Below, in pieces: positions 1-9,797 of a stretch of DNA of 64,000 bases. The first letter of the stretch is position 1. The number at the start of each line of letters is the position of its first letter. Below the pieces are notes generated by a model. The model was not told where the DNA came from. It searched no databases and saw only the letters and a list, made by a program, of their open reading frames with translations. The stretch comes from Vanrija pseudolonga (taxonomy: Eukaryota > Basidiomycota > Tremellomycetes > Trichosporonales > Trichosporonaceae). The position numbers and the translations under genes were made by a program. The stretch lies in NCBI RefSeq assembly GCF_020906515.1, contig NC_085853.1:2604001-2668000 (forward strand), in the 5' to 3' direction.

Positions 1-411
1 AAAACCCTCCTACGCGTGCCCGCAGCTAGCTCCGACGCGTCGAGGCCTTTGCTGCCCGCTTAAGTTGACGCACAGTAGGAATGAGGGCCGAAAACGTGGC
101 CCGATATGTTGCGTGAGACGGGACGTCAGGTCCCAGGGGAGGGGGGAGGGAGTGTCGGGGGTGGTTGTTGCCTGCCTGCCTGCCTCGGCTGGCTGGCTGG
201 CAGTCAGCAAAGAAGTCCTTGACAACAACGACCTGCCTTGGCTGCTGGCTCGGCCTGCTTACGCTCTCGGGCCAGGCCCCTCCTCCCCCTTGCACAACAT
301 GCATCCAACAGCAACACAGTTTACGCTTTACTTACTCATCTGTTCTCCAATGCGGAGGATTCGTCTACTACACGCCAACAACTGACTCGAGACGACACCG
401 ACGACACCGAC
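1..411. other. 5' flank of the first gene
   Basis: No gene supported. It holds a TGCC-type tetranucleotide run followed by GGCT units (about 171-203) that could partly fold back on itself. The rest is presumably the promoter and 5' UTR of the gene starting at 412. Confidence 0.4.
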
Positions 412-2145
412 ATGAGAATACCAGCACCGCCGGCGGGAGCGGGGTGAGTAGGGCAGCGGCAGCGGAGCGTAGCGCAAAACCGGCTGACAATCTGCAGCAT
501 TGCCGTTCCCGTCCTGACGCTGCTTGCGGCGTTCGTCGTCCTCATCTTTGGCTTTGCCGAGGCGTACTGGACCAACCATGCGAGCGACTGGGGTGCGTGG
601 TGGCGTGTGGCGGGCGTATTGGAAGCGGTGCTGACGATCACAGACACCTACCGCATGTTCGAGTCGAGAGAGTACAAGAACTGGAGCACGCCAGTGGCCA
701 TTTTTTTCATCGGCCTCGCGCTCATCGGCTTCGGCGTGGGGTGGTTTGGCCTCAAGGCGCGGCAGAGCGCCCGGGTGCGCCGCGTCGTCGTCTGCCTCGC
801 GCTCGCGTCGGCCGCTGTGCCGCTGACCTTGCCGCTCGCCGTTATCAACATTGTGCGAAGATATGTCACCAAGGAGTTCATCGTCCACAACTGTGGCCTG
901 CAGTGGATGGCGACGCACAAGGTCTCGTCGTCTTTCACGCTCGACCTGGAGAAGAGTAGGTCGCTGATGAAGGGCAGAGCTGACATTGCAGCGTGCGAGC
1001 CGCTCTGGAAGCGCGACACCAACCTGTGCATCACCGCTTCCGTCTTTCTCCTCCTGTACTCGGTCTGGCTTACCGTCTACGGCATCTGGGCGTACCGCCG
1101 CCTGTCGACGCCAGCACGCCCACGCATTTCCGCACCGCTGAGCTACATTGACGGTGGACCTCGCAAGTCCGAGGCCGACACGATCCGGAGCTTTGGCAGC
1201 GTCGTGAGCTTTGGCACCGGCGCACCAAGCATGTGGACTGCCGGGACGCACACCCTGCCCTCGACGCCGCAGAAGCTGCACAAGCTCGGCGACAGGACAG
1301 AAGTGCTCACGGAAGCGGAAGTCGACGGCGGGAGTGCTCTCCATGTGCCCGTGGACGAGGAGGAGGGCGACGACGTCTTCCTGGACAAGCCGCGCGCGCA
1401 CTTCCTCATGGCCGAGGGCTCCTCCCCACGCGGTTCGACCGAGAGCCAGCGGGACAGCTTCAAGACGGCGCCAGGGTCAGCACGTACCTCGCTCCAGGCA
1501 GCACGCGAGCTCGACAAGCGGCTTTCGGCACGGCCCATCCAATCGGCGCGTCAGTACTCCGTGTTTGAGACCGACTCGTCCGCGGACGGCGAGAGCAGGA
1601 AGAGCATGGCGACGAGCGTGGGTTCCCCTAGCCCGAAACGCAAGACGCTGCCCGCGCTGCCCCCAAGCGCGAGCGCACGGAGCAGCACGAAGGCGAATGA
1701 GCGGGCGGGCGGGGTATCCAGCGTCGCGAGTGGGCGGGACGGCAGGCTGAGCAGCCGCATCAGCGACATCCTGAGTGGCATGCCCCCTCCCCCACCGATC
1801 CCAGCAGGCGGGTTCGACCTCGGCCGGTGGGGCCAGGCGAACCGGGCTGCGACGCGGAGCACGACCGAGCTCACAGCGGCGGCCGCTGCCCTCTCGCCCC
1901 CGCCGCCAAGTTATGCCCCTGACCGCCGCTCGGCACGCAACTCGCGCCTCACGACGCGGACCACCGCAAGTGACAGGCTCACGAACCGCGGCAGCCATGT
2001 GCCCTCCGAGGCGGGGGTCACGCCGGCCCTGTCGATGGGCCACAGCTCGAGCGAGAGCAGCGACGACGAGTCGGACATGGGGATGCGGTTCGAGCCGCTG
2101 CCGGCGTTCACGCCGCTGCGGCTGAGCTTTGAGCTGCCAGAGTAG
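412..2145 (+). CDS. Four-span membrane protein with long Ser/Pro-rich tail
   Basis: Unrecognised integral membrane protein. The ATG at 412 opens a 32-nt exon (412-443); a 54-nt intron (444-497, GTGAGT...CTGAC...CAG) joins it in phase to the long frame 498-2145, giving 559 aa. Four hydrophobic segments are visible: one straddling the first junction (ending LIFGF), then IFFIGLALIGFGVGWFGL, VVCLALASAAVPLTLPLAVI and CITASVFLLLYSVWLTVYGI. About 350 residues of low-complexity Ser/Pro/Arg sequence follow, probably cytosolic and phosphorylated. A second intron is likely at 956-991 (36 nt, GTAGGT...GCTGAC...CAG); it keeps the frame, so both forms are open, and removing it shortens the loop between segments 3 and 4 to give 547 aa. 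The layout recalls fungal tetraspan/MARVEL-like proteins, but no family signature is seen. Confidence 0.75.
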
Positions 2146-2536
2146 GCCTGGGTGGGATGTATGTACTTCTGTAAGGACGTTAGACTATGCATGACGACAT
2201 GAGTAATGCGGCGAGGACACGCGCGTCAGCGCGTGTGCGAAGGAGAGGGGGCCGGTTGGGGGCCGGGGGATAAGAGGCAGGCGAGCCACCTCGGCGACAC
2301 CCCTACAGGTCGTGTGCCTCCCGGACAGATGTTAGCTCCAGTTCACGCTCTGCTACCTCTACCAGATGTTAGGAGGCTGAGAGTGCTTCCAGGTGAGTTG
2401 TGGACAGGTAAGACATCCCGAAGTCCCGTCCACCTCTCCCTATCGGCGAGATCCGAAAGTGCTCCACCTCGACGCACAAAAGACAAACACGTCGATCACC
2501 GAACCTCACCCATCTCATCTCGCCCACCGCCTCACC
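2146..2536. other. Intergenic, promoter side of nucleoside hydrolase
   Basis: Between two plus-strand genes. An open frame runs upstream from the hydrolase ATG to about 2393 but lacks family-like sequence, so it is treated as 5' UTR and promoter. Confidence 0.4.
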
Positions 2537-3505
2537 ATGCCGCCGACTCCAGTGATAATCGACTGCGACCCAGGCCACGACGACGTCTTTGCCCTCTGGC
2601 TGGCGATCGGCAACCCGGCGCTGGACGTGCGCGCCGTCACCACGGTCGCGGGCAACGGGAGCCTGGAGCACACGACACTCAATGCGCGGATCGCGCTGTC
2701 CGTCGCTGGCGTACACGGCATCCCTGTCTCTGCTGGGGCTAGCCACCCCCTGTCACGCAAGGCGCACGCCGCAGTCGACATCCACGGCGAGAACGCGCTC
2801 GGCGGGCCAGCGAGGCTGCCGACGCCCACCGTCCCGCTCGACCCGCGCGACGCGATCACCTTGATCGCCGACACGCTGCTCGCGTCCCCGGAGCCCGTGA
2901 CCCTCATCCCCACTGGACCTTTGACCAACATCGCCGCGCTGATCACCCAGCGCCCCGACGTGATCCCGCGCATCCGCGAGATCATCTGGATGGGCGGCGC
3001 TGTCGACAGGGGCAACGTCACCCCGTACGCCGAGTTCAACGCCTGGGCCGACCCCGAGGCCGCGGACATTGTGTTCCGCGCGGCGCAGCGCAAAGACGCT
3101 GGGGGGCACGGGGTCAGGCTCACCATGGTCGGGCTCAACATCACGCACCAGGCGCTCGTGACCGACGAGGTGATTGCGCGCGTCGAGGCCGTGGGCAACA
3201 ACACCGCCGCGTTCGGCGTACAGCTGCTCAAGTTCTTCTGCAAGACGTACGCCGAGGTGCAGGGCATGCCGGCCGCGCCGCTTCACGACCCCGTCACGGT
3301 CGCCATCGCGATCGACCGCGCCGTGGCGACCGTGCAGCGCACGCATGTTGTCGTCGAGACGAAGGGCGAGTACACGGCCGGCGCGACGAATGTGTACCTC
3401 CTCGACCAGGTCAAGGGGCGCGACTTGAACGTCGAAGTCGCGATGCAGCTCGACGTGAAGCGTTTCTTCGACCTCATCGTCGAGGCGATCGGCCGGTTGG
3501 CATAG
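2537..3505 (+). CDS. Inosine-uridine preferring nucleoside hydrolase
   Basis: Hydrolyses the N-glycosidic bond of ribonucleosides to base plus ribose (purine/pyrimidine salvage); probably cytosolic. Single exon, 322 aa, a usual length for the family. The N-terminal IIDCDPGHDD is the Asp-rich Ca2+/ribose-binding signature. Further family blocks are TTVAGN, the IPTGPLTNIA stretch, IREIIWMGGAV and the C-terminal PLHDPVTVAIA, whose Asp completes the metal site. The ATG at 2537 is chosen because the signature begins eight residues later; upstream in-frame sequence is not family-like. Substrate preference cannot be fixed from sequence. Confidence 0.93.
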   Translation: MPPTPVIIDCDPGHDDVFALWLAIGNPALDVRAVTTVAGNGSLEHTTLNARIALSVAGVHGIPVSAGASHPLSRKAHAAVDIHGENALGGPARLPTPTVPLDPRDAITLIADTLLASPEPVTLIPTGPLTNIAALITQRPDVIPRIREIIWMGGAVDRGNVTPYAEFNAWADPEAADIVFRAAQRKDAGGHGVRLTMVGLNITHQALVTDEVIARVEAVGNNTAAFGVQLLKFFCKTYAEVQGMPAAPLHDPVTVAIAIDRAVATVQRTHVVVETKGEYTAGATNVYLLDQVKGRDLNVEVAMQLDVKRFFDLIVEAIGRLA

Positions 3506-3838
3506 GAGGGCAGGCAGCGAGTCGAGACCAGCCGAGTCTCAGGAGCATTGCATCAAACTAGAATACATGCAGCATGGGTAGTGAACTGGCGTGGGCGAGG
3601 TGGGCTCATATCGTGTGCGTTGATCGCCACAGTGCCCCCCGCGTTGTGCAAGATGCCGCTGTCAGCGGAGGCGACATCAGAGCAGCCACAGGTGTAGACG
3701 AGGATACAAGAGACAAGCCAGGGGCAGTATCGAGTGCCTCGCCACGAGCGTCGGCGTGGAGGAACGCGCGTTCAGAGAGGGTTGCCACCGAGGTACAAAA
3801 GGCGAGGCAGTGCGACCGACAACGGCCACAACGTCACC
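3506..3838. other. Intergenic, promoter of repeat-family gene A
   Basis: No gene supported. The last 60 bases carry GCCACC (3784-3789) and AGGTACAAAAG (3791-3801), shared with the promoter of gene B and thus probably part of the duplicated unit. Confidence 0.45.
3791..3801 (+). promoter_or_regulatory. Shared TATA-like element upstream of gene A
   Basis: AGGTACAAAAG lies 48 bases before the gene A ATG and recurs identically 52 bases before the gene B ATG. GCCACC sits just upstream in both. The position fits a core promoter element; this is inference from conservation between the two copies. Confidence 0.5.
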
Positions 3839-4873
3839 ATGGAGCTCGTCATTGCAGCCACCGGCCTAGTAGGACCAACGCTCGCCCTCGCGCTATGGAC
3901 CCGTCGAGCGCCTCCTCCGAACTCATAACACGCTGCGCTGTTGCGCCTCATCAACGCCCTCGACGCGCTGGACGAGGCGTACAGGTTGGCAGTGGACGAG
4001 AACGGAGCGCTCGCCGTGCTGATCCTGCGGGAGCCGCCAAGCGACGAGTGGTGGCTGAACCCCGAAATGCGAGACCCCAACGACCCCCGTAACAATCTCC
4101 GAGAGCGGTTCGCTCGCATGAACGCCGATACAGACAAACGCAAGGCGTGGTTCAGCCGCTTCCACGCCGTACTTGACGCCGAGGCGGACCAGGTCGACAG
4201 CTACTTGCTCACGAAAGATCCTGGTGGCCTGTACCCCGTGGACAGCCATTGCGCCGAGGACGTACTTGCTGCTGGGCTGTCGGAGCGACCTGGTCGATTT
4301 CCCTCGCGTGCGGCCGCTAGAGAGTGGTTCCCCGCCATTATGGACAACGAGCGGCGCCCCGAGCAGGCCTTTGCTTTCAACGCTGAGGACGACCCTTGGA
4401 AGCACTTTTCCTCGGCCGAGTGGCGTGCCCTCCAGTGCGCCGAGCTGCATACATTGCTCGACCGCTTGGACAGCAGTGACATGATATACGAGCTGGGAAT
4501 CACAGACGATGGGTACCTCGCCATCTGTCCGTTCGACACCAACCGGTTCGCCGACGAGCTCAGTGCGTTCGGTGACGCGAGGTCAGACGACTCGTGGAAA
4601 CAGCTTGTAGGGGACGCGCAGTCGGTCGTGTGGCCATCTGATTCGTCTGCGCAGCAGGTGCGATACGTGCCCATCTGTGGGGCTTCAGGTTACAGCATGT
4701 ACTTCGGACGCCGAGTCAAGCGCGGTGTTGCGGGCCGGGGGCGGTACAAACCCGACGACATATTGGCCGCTGGGTTGAGTCGACCACCCCCGCCACCTTC
4801 AGAGCAGTGGCTGGAGGAGATGAGGAGGGTAAGCGAGATGGCGAGACGCCTCGGATACTCCTCCGACGTGTAG
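3839..4873 (+). pseudogene. Repeat-family gene A, interrupted after its membrane anchor
   Basis: First member of an unrecognised family that also includes gene B (5475-7424) and gene C (32433-33458). The ATG at 3839 begins a hydrophobic anchor (LVIAATGLVGPTLALALW) aligning with that of gene C. In the same frame a TAA stands at 3926-3928, where both paralogs have Gln before the conserved HAAL; CAA to TAA would explain it. After the stop the frame stays open for about 315 codons with intact family motifs: VDENGALAV, DVLAAGLSERPGRF plus SRAAAREW, and the C-terminal RRVKRGVAGRGRY with DDILAAGLS. No intron removes the stop. A recent nonsense allele, readthrough, or re-initiation at an internal Met are possible; intactness of the rest argues against an old pseudogene. 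Confidence 0.65.
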
Positions 4874-5474
4874 AACTGCAGAGTAACCAGTGCACTGCAG
4901 CAGCAGGCCGCCAAGGCCTTTGATCGACGAGATGTTGCGATATGCGAATCACACTGAGGGTTAAACGGTTCTCGATCTCGTGCCTACAGATGTATCATGG
5001 GTGGGAAAACTGACAGGGGTCGCAGTGTCGTCCCCCAATCCGCGGATGGAGAAGCCATCAGGTAGATCAGTTGCAGAGCGGCTACTCTATTGTATATTGT
5101 GTTTGGCATCGCCGTGTCTGGGAGGTCGAGTGGCAGCGTTTATGTCCGTCCAAGCGATCGTTGGAGCGGGGGCGGGAGGTCTGACGACATCTGTGCAACT
5201 TAGTGCGCCGCTCGTGCCACCAGGCCATCCGCTTGAGGCAGGGGATTGAACTTTTGCAGCGCGCAATTGTAGCCCTTTTGCTGGCCCATATCGACAAGGA
5301 TGTGAGAACGAGAGTCACCTTGACGGTACTGGGTCGTGCCTAGGTCGCAGTGTCGTGCGTCGTCGGTCCCGAGAAACTGGCTCGATTGACTCGACAGCCA
5401 AAGAGTGTCCAGCCACCCGCCAAGGTACAAAAGCAAGGGGGGGTGGCGATGACGGCAGTCTCCCTCCAACCACC
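4874..5474. other. Intergenic between genes A and B
   Basis: No gene supported. The 3' end carries the gene B promoter copy (GCCACCC near 5412, AGGTACAAAAG at 5423-5433). The remainder shows no repeat or structured element I can support. Confidence 0.4.
5423..5433 (+). promoter_or_regulatory. Shared TATA-like element upstream of gene B
   Basis: AGGTACAAAAG, identical to the element before gene A and at nearly the same distance (52 bases) from the ATG, with GCCACC just upstream. It suggests that the promoter was duplicated with the gene. Confidence 0.5.
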
Positions 5475-7424
5475 ATGTGGTCCGTCGTCGCGGCCACCGG
5501 CAGCACTGGCGGTACTCAAGCGTGGCGGCGCCGCACTCCGCCAAGAACCCAACCTAGCTCTCAGCCCAGAGCCCAACCCAGCGCGCAACACGCCGCCCTC
5601 AAGCGCCTCATCGCCGCCTTCAACGCCCTACAGCAAGCATACGCGCTCGGCGTCGATGCCAACGGTGCGCTGGTGGTCGAGCTTCTAGACCTACCTACTG
5701 TGCGGCGGGCGTGGAATAATGACACAAAGTCACAAAAGCGTCAGGACGCTTTCAACGACTTCAACAAGGCCCTCCAGGCCGAGGCCGACTGGGTGGATGG
5801 GTACGCTGTCATCCCCGACCCCGAGGTCGACCTGGGCCCGAGTGTAGTGGCCGTCGCTCGTACCCCCGACGCCATTCTCAGCGCTGGGTTGTCACCACGC
5901 CCCGGACGCTTTCCTACCCGTGCGGCCGCGCTCGAGTGGTACCCTGCTCCGCGGAACGACCGGCGGCCGCCCCGCAGAGACACCTCGCAGGCGGCAAGGG
6001 ACGCGTTCCGCGCAGCCCACGCCCAGCATGGGCCCCACTTTACCTCCCCCGCATGGCGCGAGCTCCAGCGCCAGGCGCTCCAAGACATGATCGACCGCAC
6101 CGACGAAATGTACGAACTGCAGCTCGACGTCTTGGGGAACCTCGTCGTCCGCAGGCTGCCTTCAGACAAGTTTGCCGACGAGACGGGCAGGGAGGACCAG
6201 GCGGAGCGCAAGCGCGTTCGTACAAAGTTCCTCATGGACATGTGCTCGCCTTATGTCTCCTCGTACCCGGAGTATTTCGACAGCGTGAACAAACCCCCGC
6301 GCCGCCGGATCAAGCGCGGCGATGGCGGCCGTGGGCCGTACGATCCTGCCGACATCATCGCCGCCGGGCTCACGGGGCATCCAGGTTACCGCCTTTCGGC
6401 GCAGGGACAGCCGGGATGGAGGTTGAGAGAGGAAGAGGGCCATGTGGTAGCCAGGTTGAAAGAGGCGGTGGTGGTGAGGGAGAGTCTCCCTGCTCCGGAT
6501 AGTGCACAATTTGTGTCTCTTGTCCGCCTCATCGCCTCCCTCGACGACATTGGTGAGCCGTACGCGCTGGCCCTGGACGAAAATGACGCGCTGGCCGTTC
6601 GCCTCCTGGAGGAGCCAAACTGGGACGCCTACAACATCTACGAGGATTCCCTCATCCGCAGGGCATGGGACGAGCGGTTCCACATTGCCCTCGACACCGA
6701 ACAAGACTGGCTGGACGCGTACCTCCTCTATCCTGGCTATGATGGCGCCGGACTCCGCAGCATCGCTGGCAAGCGGCCCGGGGACGTGTTCGCTGCCGGG
6801 CTCACGGAACGTCCGCACCGCTTTGCCTCCCACGCCGCCGAGCGCGAGTGGCATCCCTCCATCCCGCCCATGGCGATGGAGGACATTCTGCGTTCCATTG
6901 AAGAGCGCCGCGCCGGCGGCGACGCCGCCCGGCTTTGTAACGCCTGCGATTACTCTTCGGACGAGTGGCGCGCACTCCAGCGCCGCAAGCTGCAGGAAAT
7001 GCTCAACGTCGTGGACGGGAAGGAAATCCAATACGAGCTCATCGTCGTCTCAGGGTCCCTCTCTTTCTGCTTGTTGGGCAATAGGGACGGGGGCGGAAGG
7101 GCCATGAACGAACGGGAAGACCTCTACTACCGCGAAGACTTCTACGCCCTCACGTATTCGTCGTACTTTGCCATCTACGGGTCCTCATCGGGATGCGAGT
7201 ACTGGGGCCGCCGGGTCAAACGCGGTGTCCGCGGACGGGGACGGTACGATGTGGACGACATCTTGGCGGCTGGGCTCTCGAGAAAACCGGGAGCCATTCC
7301 GGAACCCAGCGACAGCACGACGCAGGAGGACGATTCCACAGGTGGGCGGCCGAGTGCGACAAGCTTTCTATTGGGAGGAGCCAGCAGAAACATGTTCGAG
7401 GGGTTAGAGGAATGCAACATTTGA
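5475..7424 (+). CDS. Repeat-family gene B, tandemly duplicated domain
   Basis: Unrecognised protein of 649 aa, single exon. It consists of two copies of the roughly 290-residue unit found once in genes A and C. Unit 1 runs from HAALKRLIAAFNAL to the RRIKRGDGGRGPYDPADI region; unit 2 starts near VSLVRLIASLDDI and ends with RRVKRGVRGRGRYDVDDI followed by LAAGLSRKPG. Each unit is itself two related halves, both reading helix, Y-[AE]-L-x-[VL]-[DV]-x-x-G-x-L-x-V, then D-x-[IVL]-[LFI]-x-A-G-L, so the protein holds four half-repeats. The second half of each unit carries a conserved basic [KR]-R-G motif. The N-terminus (MWSVVAATGS) is less hydrophobic than the anchors of A and C. No catalytic motif is recognised; a binding or surface role is only a guess. 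Duplication within the gene is clear. Confidence 0.8.
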   Translation: MWSVVAATGSTGGTQAWRRRTPPRTQPSSQPRAQPSAQHAALKRLIAAFNALQQAYALGVDANGALVVELLDLPTVRRAWNNDTKSQKRQDAFNDFNKALQAEADWVDGYAVIPDPEVDLGPSVVAVARTPDAILSAGLSPRPGRFPTRAAALEWYPAPRNDRRPPRRDTSQAARDAFRAAHAQHGPHFTSPAWRELQRQALQDMIDRTDEMYELQLDVLGNLVVRRLPSDKFADETGREDQAERKRVRTKFLMDMCSPYVSSYPEYFDSVNKPPRRRIKRGDGGRGPYDPADIIAAGLTGHPGYRLSAQGQPGWRLREEEGHVVARLKEAVVVRESLPAPDSAQFVSLVRLIASLDDIGEPYALALDENDALAVRLLEEPNWDAYNIYEDSLIRRAWDERFHIALDTEQDWLDAYLLYPGYDGAGLRSIAGKRPGDVFAAGLTERPHRFASHAAEREWHPSIPPMAMEDILRSIEERRAGGDAARLCNACDYSSDEWRALQRRKLQEMLNVVDGKEIQYELIVVSGSLSFCLLGNRDGGGRAMNEREDLYYREDFYALTYSSYFAIYGSSSGCEYWGRRVKRGVRGRGRYDVDDILAAGLSRKPGAIPEPSDSTTQEDDSTGGRPSATSFLLGGASRNMFEGLEECNI

Positions 7425-8409
7425 TCAAGTCGGTGCGACGATGTGGGTGAGCGTTGGCGCCCAAACGGAACACTGGTGATGGGTCAATAGGTCAACCGAA
7501 GACAGGGCTTGACGATGGGGAGTGAATGGAGTGGTGTCGGTGCCACTCATATGGTGTCCTCGGCCACGAAGATGGCCAAGTCGATGACGGCCGAGTCCGC
7601 CGCCGCCGCCATGGCCGTCAGCGACCTCAAGTCCACAGTCGTCGTCTCGTGGCTCTTAAAGCCGTCGGTACTCTCTCTGCTCCTGGAAAAGCATCATTGG
7701 CACGCATATATCGCTGCAAACGCAGCTCGATTGCATGCCGCGTTGCCGCAGTTGGCCGCTCTCGCTTGCCGCCGAACCGAGACGAACACACCCAACAGGT
7801 CCAATGTCGCCACGCGGTGTCGGTCGATTAAACGACGTCATTTTAGCGCGTCACGAGAGTGAGACACAGTGTGGGGCTACATGTGGGGACTTGGTGCTAG
7901 TGCAGGATGTGGGGAAGTGGATGTAGCGAGTAGCGAACAGCAAGCAGGAGATGCATGCGGAGACCAAAATTCAAGAGTGAGAACGAGTACAACGGGCTAA
8001 GAGGGGATACAACTGCCTCGCAGAGGCGGAGAGGTGAACCGGGCAACCTGAAAGTGTCGGGAGCGGAGTAGAGTCCGAGTCGGGGGTCGTGTCTGTCGTG
8101 GTTCTATCACAGTGTCTAGGGAGATGCGGCACGGCGTTGAGGCTCGTAGCTCGCGGGGGGTCGGGTCAGGAGCGCGTTGAGCGGCGCCATGGGACATTTT
8201 GAAGGCGGGGGTGCGGTGTTTGGGGGTACTGCGCCGTGGCTTGGCACATTGGGGCTCGAAGTCTCGGCGCGGGTGTAACTCGCGGACTGGCATGGTAGCA
8301 CAGCCGCATATCCGTTCGGCTGCGGGGTGGGCGGAGCGCGTCGCGTGTGGCGTAGGCAGGCCTCGGCCTCGGTCTTGGCCTTGGCCTTAGCCTGTGGGTC
8401 GCCGCCGCG
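7425..8409. other. Intergenic, nearly 1 kb without a supported gene
   Basis: A 117-codon frame at 7509-7862 has no family signal or splice support and is not called. GGCCTC/GGCCTT-type hexamers (about 8361-8394) form a short low-complexity patch near the end of the minus-strand gene at 8410. Confidence 0.35.
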
Positions 8410-8809
8410 CTACAGCTGAACCCAGCAGCGGGGGTCGGGATCCGACGCCGAGACGTTGACGTCGGGGTCTTCACTCTCGCGCCGCCGCTTCATCTCCTTG
8501 ACCATGCTGTCGTCGATCCACTCCCAGCCGAGATACTTGCTGCGGCGGTGTGAGCGACCGGCATGGCTTGCACGTGCGCGACCACACGGCGGCGACAACG
8601 TACCCCAGGATGTATTTTGGCGACTTGGCCTTCAGGCGCTCGGGCATGGTCTTGAACGCGTTCTTGATGATCCAGGTGCGCTCACTGCGGAGGCGAGGGG
8701 GGAGGCTGGGAGGGTGAGCACTGGACATAGCAAGACGGCCACGCGCGACTCACTCATCCGCGTCGAAACCGTCCAGATCACTCGGCCGTCTTCTTGACAA
8801 TAGGGGCAT
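8410..8809 (-). CDS. Small spliced protein, 88 aa, unknown function
   Basis: Three exons read on the minus strand: 8809-8754, 8684-8604 and 8539-8410. The introns (8753-8685, 69 nt; 8603-8540, 64 nt) have GTGAGT and GTACGT donors and CAG acceptors, and phases close exactly. The product begins MPLLSRRRPSDLDGFD, contains a basic amphipathic stretch (TWIIKNAFKTMPERLKAKSP) and the compact KYILGKYLGWEW at the second junction, then a charged tail ending in WVQL. There is no signal peptide. Splicing rebuilds a coherent short protein from two otherwise unremarkable frames, which is the main evidence that it is real. Size and basic character would suit a small mitochondrial or ribosome-associated subunit, but no family is recognised. 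Confidence 0.6.
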
Positions 8810-9686
8810 CAGTGCAGTGGTGGTGGTGGGAGTCGGGGTCGGGATGTCGTCGTCGTGGTCGACGCCTCGTTCCAACGTCTGTCTTTAAAGCAGTAGTCAA
8901 CGACAGCCCTCCGGGCATGGGGATTTAAGTATAGCAGCCAGCATGCGTGGACCTCATCAAGCACGAGATCGATCTTAGGTGGACGCCAGGCTGGACGCCG
9001 GGGTTCCCGAGACCAAGCACGCGGCGCCGCGCGCCCAGCTCTTGCCTGGCAGCCTCGGCACGCACAAAAGCAAGCTCCCATTCCAAGGCTACCTGCCGCA
9101 ACTACGCACGCCAGCCATACCAGACGCCAAACGCCATGCTGGCCGCCAAGTGCTATACTTGGCGTGCTGGCAGCGCGGGGACTGGGCTGCGGGTCGGGTG
9201 GTCGTATGGGGGCCGCGGCGGGCCCCAGCCCGGGGTGGTTTGGGGGTGGGTGGACGTGGTGCTGGCGACGCCTCATCTCGGCGAGGTCACCTGGACCACA
9301 GCGCATGATTGGCTCCACTGGCTTATCTGTGCGGTCCGCCTCGTCCCACGCAGTCCCATTGGCCAGGAGCCAGCGAGTAGCTGTCCAAGTCACGTTATCT
9401 ACGCTGGCTGTGGCGTTGTGGGGACTTCGGGGAGGGGGACAATAAGGAGGGGGTGGTCTACTATGGGGGCTATCCGGTTATACGCGCCAAGGCGCCATAC
9501 CACATTTTGCCACCGCTTGCGTGCTGCACTTGCAGCACTAGGCGGGCGGGCGGGAAACCCACGCAGCAGACAATGCTTGGCCGCGGGGACAACGCCGCCT
9601 CCTCGTTCCACGCGAGCGCGCACGACACGACGCGACCGCGTATCGAGTACCGCGGAGGTCGGTGGACCGGACCGACCGCCTGCAGC

Positions 9687-9768
9687 GTTGACTGCGCTGC
9701 CATGCCGGGGCGCGTCGAGCACAGCACAGGGCGGGCTCGACGCGTCCAGCCATGCCAGCCCAGTCAAC
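9687..9768. repeat. Inverted-repeat element, copy 1
   Basis: An 82-bp element starts GTTGACTG and ends CAGTCAAC. The left arm (GTTGACTGCGCTGCCATGCC) matches the reverse complement of the right arm over about 23 positions with few mismatches, so it can form a long hairpin. A second copy with the same arms and a shorter centre is at 21130-21197. It may be a very small MITE-like element or a palindromic regulatory/structural site. Confidence 0.7.
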
Positions 9769-9773
9769 GGCAC

Positions 9774-9797
9774 GGGCGGGCGGGCGGGCGGGCGGGT
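9774..9797. repeat. GGGC tandem repeat
   Basis: Six GGGC units in a row, able in principle to form a G-quadruplex on the plus strand. Directly adjacent to the inverted-repeat element. Confidence 0.7.

Noticed and set aside
1-20. AAAACCCTCC at the window start as telomeric repeat
   Set aside because: A single unit with no tandem array; ordinary intergenic sequence follows.
328-1401. 357-codon minus-strand frame
   Set aside because: Antisense shadow of the tetraspan gene; Arg/Asp-rich with no family signal, a common artefact of high GC.
2393-2536. N-terminal extension of the nucleoside hydrolase
   Set aside because: The extra 48 residues lack similarity to the family, whose Asp-rich motif is normally within the first 15 residues.
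7509-7862. 117-codon plus-strand frame after gene B
   Set aside because: No homology signal, no splice partner, no promoter; the similarity of its first residues to a frame at 3574 is too short to support a gene.
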